This document shows, in pieces, positions 1 through 5,552 of a stretch of DNA of 5,552 bases. The translations under genes were made by a program, and so were the position numbers. The stretch comes from Myxococcales bacterium (GTDB lineage: Bacteria; Myxococcota; Polyangia; Fen-1088). The stretch is taken from assembly GCA_003157315.1 (NCBI GenBank), contig PMJE01000262.1, positions 4,067-9,618 of the forward strand. The letters are read 5' to 3'. The notes beneath the pieces were generated by a model, which was given only the letters and a program-made list of their open reading frames with translations, made no database searches and was not told the DNA's origin. The stretch's first letter is position 1. Each line of letters starts with the position of its first letter.

Positions 1-2
1 CC

Positions 3-260
3 GGCGGCAGTGGCGGAAGAGCGACTGGGGGTAGCGGCGGCGGGAGCGGTGGCAGCGGAGGGCGAGCGACGGGCGGCAGCGGGAGCGGCGGTAGTGGCGG
101 TCAGCCGACCGGCGGTACCGGCGGTGCGACCGGCGGGACCTCTGCTGGCGGGGGTACGAGCCGCGGCACCGGCGGAGTCGCGGGTGCAGGCGGCACGACC
201 GCTGGCACGGGCGGGGCCGCGACCGGTGGCGCCGCGGGCACGGGCGGCACAACTGGCGCG
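3..260 (+). repeat. Low-complexity Gly/Ser/Thr/Ala linker-coding tract
   Basis: Degenerate GGC/GGT/GGG, AGC, ACC/ACG and GCG codons encode runs such as GGSGGRATGGSGG near the start, changing to TGGTGGATGG-like and then GTGGAATGGAAG-like stretches before the first Cys at 261. The nucleotide sequence is irregular but the amino-acid pattern (two glycines, then Ser, Thr or Ala) is kept, so it is selected or expanded as a flexible linker. It contains no hydrophobic segment. Serine- and threonine-containing linkers of this kind can be O-glycosylated, but nothing here shows that. The tract continues beyond the left edge. Confidence 0.9.
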
Positions 261-1343
261 TGTTCGACCTCGGCCGATACCTGTCCCGCCCCCAACGGCG
301 GCGTCACCTGGAACTGCGAGAAGCGGTTCGCCTACGGCGTGAACTACGCCTGGTCCTACTTCGCCGGCGACTTCGGCGGTATCTCGGCCTGGAGCCAGCA
401 GGGCGTGGCCGGCGCCAAGGCCGCGCGCACCACCGACATGACCGACATGAACAACAACGGCGTGGACGTGATCCGCTGGTGGATGTTTCCCGACCTGCGC
501 GGCGACGGCATCAAGCTCGACAGCAACAAGTCCCCGTCGGGGCTGGGCACCACCGTGGTCGACGACATCAACGCAGCCCTCGACATCGCCAAGACGCTGG
601 ATCTGCACATCAAGCTCACGCTGTTCTCCTTCGACAACTTCTGCGCCGATCGCACGGACAGCGGCCTGACCATCGTCGGCTTGCAGCCCATCGTGACCGA
701 CGCCACCAAGCGCGCGGCCCTCATCGCGAACGTCGTGGTGCCCATCGCCCAGGCGGTCGAGGCCAGCCCCAACAAGGATCGCATGGTCTTGTGGGACGTC
801 ATCAACGAGCCGGAGTGGGCGATCTCGGGCTCGGACGGCTACGGTGACCAGAGCTTCGATCCGCAGTCTCAGTGCAGCGGAGGCACGGCCATGCAAACCA
901 TGACCTTCGCGCAGGCGGAGACCTTCGTGAAAGACGTGGTCACGGCGTTGCACGGCGAGAGCTCGGCGCCGGTCACCGTGGGCAGCGCGGCCGTCAAGTG
1001 GGCCAAGGCCTGGAGCAAGGTCGGCATCGACATCAACGATTTCCACTGGTACGGCTGGGTCGATCAGTACTATCCGCACACCCAAACCCCCACGCAGTAC
1101 GGCGTCGCAGACAAGCCGGTGGTGGTGGGCGAGTTCCCGCTCAACCCCGCCAGCGACACCTCGGGCCAGGCCTTCGGTGGTATCACCTACCGCAAGCTGG
1201 TCGACGACTTCCTCGCCGCCGGCTACGCGGGCGTGCAAGCTTGGGCCTTCTCCGACACAACCAGCGCGGCGTTCAGCTGGGCGAACGGCCAGGCCAACGT
1301 CAAGGCGTGGGCCGATGCCCACCCCTGCTACACCCACTATTGA
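3..1343 (+). CDS. Exported glycoside hydrolase, clan GH-A (GH5-like), with Gly-rich linker; 5' end outside window
   Basis: The reading frame is already open at the left edge, so the true start lies upstream; the GTG at 339 is only an internal codon. About 86 codons of Gly/Ser/Thr/Ala linker are followed from 261 by a domain of about 360 residues, the size of a (beta/alpha)8 barrel. Visible clan GH-A marks are VIRWW near 468-482, the acid/base motif WDVINEPEW with its Glu codon at 807-809, HWYGW at 1044-1058, and the likely nucleophile in VVVGEF with its Glu codon at 1131-1133, 108 residues after the first Glu. Six cysteines in the domain (for example CSTSADTC and HPCYTHY) suit a disulphide-bonded extracellular protein. 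Members of this clan cut beta-linked polysaccharides such as mannan or cellulose; the substrate here cannot be read from sequence. The linker probably tethers the enzyme to a secretion or surface-anchoring part upstream. The fold is fairly sure, the exact family less so. Confidence 0.85.
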   Translation, partial: GGSGGRATGGSGGGSGGSGGRATGGSGSGGSGGQPTGGTGGATGGTSAGGGTSRGTGGVAGAGGTTAGTGGAATGGAAGTGGTTGACSTSADTCPAPNGGVTWNCEKRFAYGVNYAWSYFAGDFGGISAWSQQGVAGAKAARTTDMTDMNNNGVDVIRWWMFPDLRGDGIKLDSNKSPSGLGTTVVDDINAALDIAKTLDLHIKLTLFSFDNFCADRTDSGLTIVGLQPIVTDATKRAALIANVVVPIAQAVEASPNKDRMVLWDVINEPEWAISGSDGYGDQSFDPQSQCSGGTAMQTMTFAQAETFVKDVVTALHGESSAPVTVGSAAVKWAKAWSKVGIDINDFHWYGWVDQYYPHTQTPTQYGVADKPVVVGEFPLNPASDTSGQAFGGITYRKLVDDFLAAGYAGVQAWAFSDTTSAAFSWANGQANVKAWADAHPCYTHY

Positions 1344-1345
1344 CA

Positions 1346-1368
1346 TGGGAACCCTGAAAGGGTTCCCA
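1346..1368. terminator. Hairpin just after the glycosidase stop; possible terminator
   Basis: A perfect 9-bp stem (TGGGAACCC with GGGTTCCCA, loop TGAAA) begins three bases after the TGA. Its position fits transcript ending or 3'-end protection. It has no T-run on either side, so a classical intrinsic terminator is not proved. Because the stem is symmetrical it could serve both convergent genes. Confidence 0.4.
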
Positions 1369-1426
1369 AACCCTCCCGCGATGGTACGCCGCTGGCGAAG
1401 CCGGCGGGCTCCCCACGCGACCAACA

Positions 1427-1449
1427 TGGGAACCCTGGGAGGGTTCCCA
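1427..1449. terminator. Second copy of the hairpin; possible bidirectional terminator
   Basis: The same 9-bp stem as the copy 81 bp upstream, with loop TGGGA instead of TGAAA. The changed loop bases also allow a competing 9-bp stem, GGGAGGGTT (1437-1445) with AACCCTCCC (1450-1458), which is only 6 bp in the first unit. No T-run follows, so the terminator role is inferred from position only. Confidence 0.35.
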
Positions 1450-1503
1450 AACCCTCCCGCGATGGTACGCCGCTGGCGAAGCCGGCGGGCTCCCCACGCG
1501 ACC

Positions 1504-1556
1504 GGGCCCGAGCCATCTAAGATGCCGCATCCGAGGGTTCTCCAGAAAGGTTGGCT
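1504..1556. other. Remaining spacer between repeat array and convergent gene
   Basis: About 50 bases after the repeat array and before the stop of the minus-strand gene. I see no gene or clear terminator. A 7-bp inverted repeat, CCAGAAA (1542-1548) with TTTCTGG (1560-1566), straddles the stop codon of the secreted-protein gene, without a T-run. Confidence 0.5.
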
Positions 1557-2282
1557 CTATTTCTGGGCAGCCGAAGGACCGCCGGCTTCCGGGGCGATCA
1601 AGTTGACCCGGAACTCCACCGCAGGCTTGTCCTCCATGTTGGTCGCCATGCCGCCCTTCTCATAGCCCACCACCACAACCACGGTGGCCTTGTTGTCGGC
1701 GGCCACGAAGGTATGGCTGGAGCTGGCCTTGAACTTGTAGCCCTTGAGGTAACTGAACACGCCGAAGCCGTAGCCCTGGTAGACGAACTGCACGGTCAGG
1801 GTGTGGCTTCCCGGCTGAATGGCCCCGTTGTAGATGTCGAACTCGGTCATTTCCGACAGACGACCGGTATCGTCAGCCTTGTTGAAAATCTGGACGCCAT
1901 CCAGAGCATAGACCGCCTTGATCAGGCGGAACGATGCACCCATCTCATTCTTGTGCTTGATCACACAGCGGGAGGCCCCGATGACTCCACCCAGAACCGT
2001 CTCCTTGAGCAGGTTGAGGCGCGCGCGGGTGCGGAAGACTTGCTCCTTGAGATCGTTGACGTTCCGCTCAAGGGCGCGCAGCCTGACCGTATAAGCCCCG
2101 CCATCGGCAGCAGCGCCGGCAGGCGGAGCATTTTCTGGCGGTGCCCCGGCTGGCGATGGCGCCATAGCCGGAGCCTCGCGTGGCGTCGCTGCGCTGGTGG
2201 GCTGGGCCCAGGCAGGCCGCACCCAGCAGATGGCAGCAGCGAACAGAAGCGCAAGAACCCCCCAAGTTCGTGGACTTGTCAT
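1557..2282 (-). CDS. Secreted coiled-coil protein of unknown function (241 aa)
   Basis: I chose the ATG at 2282, not the in-frame ATG at 2360. It has AAGGAG seven bases upstream, it begins directly with a signal peptide, and the 2360 ATG overlaps the -10 box of the promoter. Residues 1-26 are a Sec-type signal peptide (hydrophobic core about 8-20, likely cut after AWA before Gln27). No Cys follows the cut, so it is not a lipoprotein. Residues 27-63 are a Pro/Ala/Gly linker, 64-97 a charged heptad-like stretch (RLRALERNVNDLKEQVF) that probably forms a coiled coil, and 100-228 a beta-rich domain with KNEMGASFRLIKAVYALDG and GYGFGVFSYLKGYKF. I recall similar myxobacterial proteins carrying the doubtful label dihydrolipoamide acetyltransferase; no lipoyl or catalytic acyltransferase motif is visible, so I would not use that name. 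A periplasmic or outer-membrane structural role is likely but unproved. Confidence 0.85.
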   Translation of the reverse strand: MTSPRTWGVLALLFAAAICWVRPAWAQPTSAATPREAPAMAPSPAGAPPENAPPAGAAADGGAYTVRLRALERNVNDLKEQVFRTRARLNLLKETVLGGVIGASRCVIKHKNEMGASFRLIKAVYALDGVQIFNKADDTGRLSEMTEFDIYNGAIQPGSHTLTVQFVYQGYGFGVFSYLKGYKFKASSSHTFVAADNKATVVVVVGYEKGGMATNMEDKPAVEFRVNLIAPEAGGPSAAQK

Positions 2283-2289
2283 TTCATAG

Positions 2290-2295
2290 CTCCTT
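2290..2295 (-). promoter_or_regulatory. Ribosome binding site fixing the start of the secreted-protein gene
   Basis: On the minus strand AAGGAG stands seven bases before the ATG at 2282-2280. It selects this start over the longer frame from 2360, whose first codons overlap the promoter. Confidence 0.85.
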
Positions 2296-2359
2296 ATGAG
2301 CCTCTCGAATCTCGCAGTACGACACCCTTGCTCCCCGCGTTCGTCGCGGAGAGTATCCA

Positions 2360-2389
2360 TGTATAGCAGGAGGCTTCAAGCCCCGTCAA
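2360..2389 (-). promoter_or_regulatory. Sigma70-like promoter of the secreted-protein gene, with a palindrome in the spacer
   Basis: On the minus strand TTGACG (2389-2384) is followed after 18 bases by TATACA (2365-2360); five of six and four or five of six bases fit the consensus. Transcription would start near 2352, giving a leader of about 70 bases before the ATG at 2282. The spacer holds the inverted repeat GGCTT-G-AAGCC (2382-2372), a possible operator. The promoter makes this gene at least partly independent of obg upstream. Confidence 0.65.
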
Positions 2390-2449
2390 AAGGTACATGT
2401 CATTCGCGGAGTTGTAGGGTGTGGACTATCCGGTCGGGGCCGCATCCTA

Positions 2450-2485
2450 TCAGATAGTGGGGTCGCGTGTCAGATAGTGGGGGTC
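2450..2485. repeat. Short tandem repeat covering the end of obg
   Basis: CAGATAGT followed by four G and TC (2451-2464) is repeated 20 bases later with five G (2471-2485); the T before each copy is also shared. On the minus strand, the reading strand of obg, the units read GACCCC(C)ACTATCTGA. They encode the tail DPHYLTRDPTI, and the TGA stop comes from the second unit, where one C fewer puts it in frame. CTATC-A-GATAG at 2447-2457 is a small palindrome at the edge. This may be a scar or end of a mobile element. Confidence 0.8.
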
Positions 2486-3541
2486 ACACCCGTTGGCGCG
2501 TCGCGGCGTCAAGTCCTTGGTGGCAACCCCGTCGGCTCTTGCCTGTTCGAGAGCGCTCCACGCGGCGGCAAGCAGGCCGTCCATCCCCGCTCCCGTAGCA
2601 GCACTGACCCCCAGAAGGTGCAGGCCCCGGCGGGCGAACAGGCGCTGCAGGGCAGGGAACTTCTTGCGCGTCGCAGGGAGGTCCAGCTTGTTGAGCACCA
2701 CCACCTCGGTGCGACCGGCCAGCGCGGGATCGTGCAAGGCCAGCTCGCGCCGAAGAATCTGGTAGTCGCGCAGCGGAGTGCGGCCGGGGATTGAGCTCAG
2801 CTCAAGCAGGTGAAGCAGGACGCGCGTGCGCTCCAGGTGGCGCAGAAACCGATGTCCGAGGCCGGCGCCGGCATGGGCGCCCTCGATCAATCCAGGCACG
2901 TCGGCGACCACGAACGACCGATCATCCGAGAGCCGGACCATGCCCAGGTGGGGGATCAGAGTAGTAAATGGGTAGTCTGCGACCTTGGGACGCGCGGCCG
3001 ATATGCGCGCGATGAGGGAAGACTTCCCCACGTTGGGAAAACCCACCAAGCCCACGTCAGCGAGCAGCTTCAGCTCCAGCCGAATCACGCGCTCCTCGCC
3101 TACCTGCCCCGGCTCGGCCCGCCTGGGCGCGCGGTCAGTCGCGGTTGCAAAATGGATGTTGCCCCGCCCCCCCTTGCCACCTGCGGCCACCACGAAACGC
3201 TGGCCCTGCGTGCGCAAGTCAGCCAGAAGCTCGCCACTCGCATCGTCATATACCTCGGTTCCGGTGGGAACTCGCAGCAGCGTGTCTTGCCCTTTGCGAC
3301 CGTACTTGTCCTTGCTGCCGCCGCGTTCGCCAGCTGGCGCCTGATAGTCGTGGCGATAGCGGAAATCGAGCAGGGTCGACAAGCCTTCGTCGGCCAGCAG
3401 GATCACACTCCCGCCGTCGCCTCCGTCGCCGCCCGCCGGGCCGCCCTTGGGAACGAACTTCTCGCGCCGAAACGCCACCGCGCCGTTGCCGCCATCACCG
3501 CCGCGCACGCTCACCCGTGCCTGGTCGACAAATGCGGTCAC
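2450..3541 (-). CDS. obg: GTPase Obg (CgtA), ribosome assembly and stress control
   Basis: This is the essential Obg GTPase, which binds the 50S subunit late in assembly and links GTP level to growth. Residues 1-158 form the glycine-rich Obg fold (VRGGDGGNGAVAFRREKFVPKGGP, shown here in outline, GGDGGDGG, GGKGGRGN). Residues 160-330 form the G domain: G1 GFPNVGKSS at 167-175, G2 Thr193/Thr194 in YPFTT, G3 DVPG at 214-217, G4 NKLD at 284-287 and G5 SAATG at 313-317. Start is GTG at 3541 with GGGAGGG five bases upstream, and MTAFVDQARV fits the usual Obg N-terminus. At 363 residues it lacks the longer C-terminal domain of E. coli or Bacillus Obg, as is common in other lineages. It is the third gene of rplU-rpmA-obg, 51 bp after rpmA. 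The last residues and the stop are made from a short tandem repeat (see that entry), so the natural end may once have differed. Confidence 0.97.
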   Translation of the reverse strand: MTAFVDQARVSVRGGDGGNGAVAFRREKFVPKGGPAGGDGGDGGSVILLADEGLSTLLDFRYRHDYQAPAGERGGSKDKYGRKGQDTLLRVPTGTEVYDDASGELLADLRTQGQRFVVAAGGKGGRGNIHFATATDRAPRRAEPGQVGEERVIRLELKLLADVGLVGFPNVGKSSLIARISAARPKVADYPFTTLIPHLGMVRLSDDRSFVVADVPGLIEGAHAGAGLGHRFLRHLERTRVLLHLLELSSIPGRTPLRDYQILRRELALHDPALAGRTEVVVLNKLDLPATRKKFPALQRLFARRGLHLLGVSAATGAGMDGLLAAAWSALEQARADGVATKDLTPRRANGCDPHYLTRDPTI

Positions 3542-3546
3542 CGGAA

Positions 3547-3553
3547 CCCTCCC
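3547..3553 (-). promoter_or_regulatory. Ribosome binding site for the GTG start of obg
   Basis: GGGAGGG on the minus strand, five bases before the GTG at 3541-3539, supports this non-ATG start. Confidence 0.8.
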
Positions 3554-3592
3554 GACTGCAACGCGGGCCGGACCTGCGACGGAAGGCCGCGG

Positions 3593-3844
3593 CTAGGCCG
3601 CCTCGATGCTGACCAGCTTGCGGTTGCCCGATTGGCTGTACTTTACCTTGCCGTTCTTGAGAGCGAACAGGGTGAAGTCGCTGCCTATGCCGACATTGCG
3701 GCCGGGGTGGAACACGGTCCCCACCTGGCGGACCAGGATGTTGCCCGCCAGCACGGCTTGCCCAGCATATCGCTTGATTCCGCGCCGCTGCGACTGCGAA
3801 TCGCGGCCATTGCGGGAGCTGCCCTGCCCTTTCTTGTGTGCCAT
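3593..3844 (-). CDS. rpmA: 50S ribosomal protein L27
   Basis: A complete 83-residue L27. The N-terminus [16 protein letters not shown] is the hallmark of the family; this flexible tail reaches the peptidyl-transferase centre and touches the tRNA ends. It begins directly with MAHKKG, so it has no cleavable N-terminal extension of the kind found in Firmicutes. [13 protein letters not shown] ([14 protein letters not shown]), [12 protein letters not shown] and the basic end GKVKYS follow as expected. The ATG at 3844 is six bases after the rplU stop, and its ribosome binding site (GGGGAG) is inside the last rplU codons, so the two are probably translationally coupled. Part of the rplU-rpmA-obg operon. 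Confidence 0.98.
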   Translation of the reverse strand: MAHKKGQGSSRNGRDSQSQRRGIKRYAGQAVLAGNILVRQVGTVFHPGRNVGIGSDFTLFALKNGKVKYSQSGNRKLVSIEAA

Positions 3845-3850
3845 GGCTGC

Positions 3851-4168
3851 CTACTCCCCTGCCTTGATGGCCGTGATCTTGAGCGCGGTGAACGGCTGGC
3901 GGTGGCCAGCCTTGCGCCGATACGACTTGCGTCGCTTGTACTTGAAGATAACGATCTTCTTGCCCCGGCCCTGCTCCAGGACCTCGGCCTCGACCTTGAT
4001 GCCGCTGACCTTGGGCTTGCCGACCTGCACGTTGCCGCCATCGTCAGCGAATAGAAGCGGCACGAAAGACAGCTTCTCCCCCGGAGAGGCAGATAGCTTC
4101 TCCACGCGTAGGGTTTCCCCCTCGGCTACCCGGTACTGTTTCCCTCCGGTTTGGATGACGGCGTACAT
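3851..4168 (-). CDS. rplU: 50S ribosomal protein L21
   Basis: A complete 105-residue L21, which binds 23S rRNA and neighbours L20 in the large subunit. MYAVIQTGGKQYRV at the N-terminus and the basic stretch FKYKRRKSYRRKAGHRQPFT near residues 75-95 are typical of the family, and the length is close to the 103 residues of E. coli. The start is ATG at 4168, with GGGAG eight bases upstream. It is the first gene of the L21-L27-Obg operon and lies directly behind its own promoter. No unusual features. Confidence 0.98.
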   Translation of the reverse strand: MYAVIQTGGKQYRVAEGETLRVEKLSASPGEKLSFVPLLFADDGGNVQVGKPKVSGIKVEAEVLEQGRGKKIVIFKYKRRKSYRRKAGHRQPFTALKITAIKAGE

Positions 4169-4194
4169 GTTTCAAGCTCCCGAGCGAGGCGCGT

Positions 4195-4222
4195 AATCTA
4201 GAGGAGTTTCCCGGGCTGTCAA
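4195..4222 (-). promoter_or_regulatory. Sigma70-like promoter of the rplU-rpmA-obg operon
   Basis: On the minus strand a perfect -35 TTGACA (4222-4217), a 16-base spacer and a -10 TAGATT (4200-4195) lie about 27 bases before the rplU ATG. The leader would be only about 20 bases, too short for a structured ribosomal-protein leader. ATCTAG occurs both over the -10 box (4196-4201) and upstream of the -35 box (4238-4243), 42 bp apart. Confidence 0.65.
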
Positions 4223-4250
4223 GGGCATGTGCGATTGATCTAGGGGGAAA

Positions 4251-5528
4251 TCAATGCCCGCGGCCGGTGCGGATGCTGACCGACCGACCGTGGCCGGCCA
4301 GCCCTTCGACCTCTGCCAAGGCCACAATATCGGCTCCCTGTCGCGCAAGAGCGTCCGCATCATACTCAATTAAAGAGGTGCGCTTGCTGAAGTCGGCCAC
4401 CCCGAGAGGCGACGCGTAGCGTGCACTGCCGCCCGTAGGCAAGACATGGCTTGGCCCGGCGAAGTAGTCGCCTACTGCCTCGCAGGCATGCTCGCCCACG
4501 AAGATTGCGCCCGCGGCGGTGACCTGGTCGGCCAGCGCTCCGGCGTTGGCCAGCGCGAGACCCACGTGTTCAGGTGCCAGGCGATTGATCAGGGCGATGG
4601 CCGCGGCTGCATCCTCGACCACGAAGGCCAAGCCTTGCTTGTCCACCGCCTGGCCCGCGATCTCTCTCCGCGGCAGTGTGGCCAACTGGCGGTTCACTTC
4701 CGCGGCCACAGCCTCGGCTACCGCGCGCCCCACGGCGACCAGGATGGGAACCGCCAGCACGTCATGCTCGGCTTGTGCAAGCAGATCCGCGGCCACCCAG
4801 GATGGCTTCGCGCTGGCATCGGCCGCGATCACCACCTCAGTAGGGCCCGCGATCATATCGATGCCTACCTCGCCGTAGACCAGGCGCTTGGCCGCGGTCA
4901 CATAGGCGTTGCCGGGCCCGGCAATCTTGTCGACCCGCGGAACCGTCTCGGTGCCGTAGGCCAGGGCGGCTATCGCCTGCGCACCACCCACGAGAAAGAC
5001 CCGATCCACGCCGGCCTCCACTGCTGCCGCCAGGGTCTCGGGCGACGGACCCGGGGTGGTCATGACGATGCTGCGCACGCCGGCCACCTTGGCCGGGATA
5101 GCAGTCATCAAGACGGTCGAGGCCAGGCAGGCGGTGCCGCCGGGGATGTAGAGCCCCACACAGTCAAGCGGGGTCACACGGCAGCGCAAGCGAACTCCGG
5201 GTTCGGTCAGTTCATACGCGCACGGCCGCTCGAGCTGGTGATAGGTCCGGATACGCTTGGCCGCATTGGCCAACGCTCGCCTGACCTGTGGGCTGGCTCG
5301 GCCGGCTTGTTCCAGCCAGTCAGTGCGTTGCAATTCGATGGCGCCCAGTTGGCGATGTTCGAACCGCTCGGTGAACTCGCGCAGGGCACTGTCGCCCTCG
5401 CGCCGTACCTTGGTCACGATCTCCGCAACGCGGGTCTCGATGTCCTTGGGCAGGGTGGTGCCCCGGGCAACGAGGCCTGACAGCCTCGTCTCGTAGTCGG
5501 GATCGTGCGGGCTCAGAATGCGCAGCAT
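4251..5528 (-). CDS. hisD: Histidinol dehydrogenase
   Basis: HisD carries out the last two steps of histidine synthesis: NAD-dependent oxidation of L-histidinol through the aldehyde to L-histidine, in the cytoplasm as a zinc-dependent dimer. The 425 residues are full length for the family. The zinc ligands are present: Gln252 and His255 in AQAEHD, Asp354 in VGDYFAGPSHVLPTGG and His413 in AGHGRSV. The catalytic pair Glu320-His321 is in LAPEHVGL. These correspond to E. coli Gln259, His262, Asp360, His419, Glu326 and His327. GLYIPGG, KIAGPGNAYV and GEVGIDMIAGPTEV are also typical. The ATG at 5528 gives the usual N-terminus, but the 24 bases visible upstream hold no strong ribosome binding site, only GAG four bases away, so translation may depend on an upstream gene outside the window. 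No other his gene is visible; rplU follows after 82 bp under its own promoter. Confidence 0.97.
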   Translation of the reverse strand: MLRILSPHDPDYETRLSGLVARGTTLPKDIETRVAEIVTKVRREGDSALREFTERFEHRQLGAIELQRTDWLEQAGRASPQVRRALANAAKRIRTYHQLERPCAYELTEPGVRLRCRVTPLDCVGLYIPGGTACLASTVLMTAIPAKVAGVRSIVMTTPGPSPETLAAAVEAGVDRVFLVGGAQAIAALAYGTETVPRVDKIAGPGNAYVTAAKRLVYGEVGIDMIAGPTEVVIAADASAKPSWVAADLLAQAEHDVLAVPILVAVGRAVAEAVAAEVNRQLATLPRREIAGQAVDKQGLAFVVEDAAAAIALINRLAPEHVGLALANAGALADQVTAAGAIFVGEHACEAVGDYFAGPSHVLPTGGSARYASPLGVADFSKRTSLIEYDADALARQGADIVALAEVEGLAGHGRSVSIRTGRGH

Positions 5529-5552
5529 AGACTCAAGGCTAGCAGAGCAAGC

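Larger units (their letters stand above)
1343..1503. repeat. Two tandem 81-bp palindromic intergenic repeat units
   Basis: Unit 1 (1343-1423) and unit 2 (1424-1504) have a period of 81 bp. They match over 80 bases with only two differences, GAAAGGG at 1356-1362 against GGGAGGG at 1437-1443. Each unit contains a perfect 9-bp inverted repeat (TGGGAACCC and GGGTTCCCA, 5-base loop) and a second stem around CCGCTGGC-GAA-GCCGGCGG (1389-1407 and 1470-1488, one G-T pair). The array starts at the last base of the upstream stop codon and lies between convergent genes. It encodes no recognisable protein. It could be a REP- or MITE-like dispersed element that was locally duplicated; a genome-wide copy count is needed to tell. 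Confidence 0.9.

Noticed and set aside
1343..1503. CRISPR array
   Set aside because: Only two contiguous 81-bp copies without unique spacers; the pattern is a tandem duplication of a palindromic unit.
1542..1566. Inverted repeat CCAGAAA/TTTCTGG as terminator of the secreted-protein gene
   Set aside because: It straddles the stop codon, has an 11-base loop, only a 7-bp AT-containing stem and no T-run, so it is weak evidence.
1177..1665. Plus-strand open frame running through the repeat array into the antisense of the secreted-protein gene
   Set aside because: It overlaps the end of the glycosidase in another frame, has no ribosome binding site, and most of its unique part is the duplicated repeat.
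2283..2360. N-terminal extension of the secreted protein from the ATG at 2360
   Set aside because: That start overlaps the -10 box, the extension would bury the signal peptide, and the ATG at 2282 has a good ribosome binding site.
2810..4054. Long plus-strand open frame of about 414 codons opposite obg, rpmA and rplU
   Set aside because: It is antisense to three certain housekeeping genes and exists because of GC-rich codon bias; its translation has no recognisable motif.
4169..4194. L21-type ribosomal leader RNA before rplU
   Set aside because: The predicted leader is only about 20 bases, too short for a structured autoregulatory element.
4446..5480. Plus-strand open frame of about 344 codons opposite hisD
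   Set aside because: It is antisense to a complete HisD with all active-site residues and is a shadow of its codon use.

Overview
This is a GC-rich bacterial window that most resembles a member of the Myxococcota (deltaproteobacterial, Polyangia-like). That placement is an inference from three things: the high GC, the long Gly/Ser/Thr linker in front of a secreted glycosidase domain, and a secreted coiled-coil protein of a kind I associate with myxobacteria. No rRNA, tRNA, CRISPR array, phage gene or recognisable transposase gene is visible.

Layout. (1) Positions 1-1343, plus strand: the 3' part of a gene for a large exported protein. A glycine-rich low-complexity linker leads into a clan GH-A (GH5-like) glycoside hydrolase domain; the N-terminus lies outside the window. 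(2) Positions 1343-1503: two tandem 81-bp repeat units, each with a perfect 9-bp hairpin and a second hairpin. They begin at the last base of the glycosidase stop codon and fill most of the gap between two convergent genes. (3) Positions 1557-2282, minus strand: a secreted protein of unknown function with a signal peptide, a Pro/Ala linker, a coiled coil and a beta-rich domain. It has its own good sigma70-like promoter. (4) Positions 2450-4168, minus strand: the classic housekeeping operon rplU-rpmA-obg (ribosomal proteins L21 and L27, and the ribosome-assembly GTPase Obg), with a promoter at 4195-4222. The last codons and the stop of obg come from a short tandem repeat. (5) Positions 4251-5528, minus strand: a complete hisD (histidinol dehydrogenase), with every zinc and catalytic residue I can check.

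How the parts fit. All genes except the glycosidase are on the minus strand and are transcribed in the order hisD, rplU, rpmA, obg, secreted protein. Promoters in front of rplU and in front of the secreted-protein gene suggest three separate transcription units: histidine biosynthesis, ribosome synthesis and assembly, and an envelope protein. The glycosidase converges on them across the repeat region. I see no undescribed multi-gene system. The most unusual parts are the tandem palindromic repeat pair, the repeat-derived end of obg, and the conserved-looking secreted protein without a known function.
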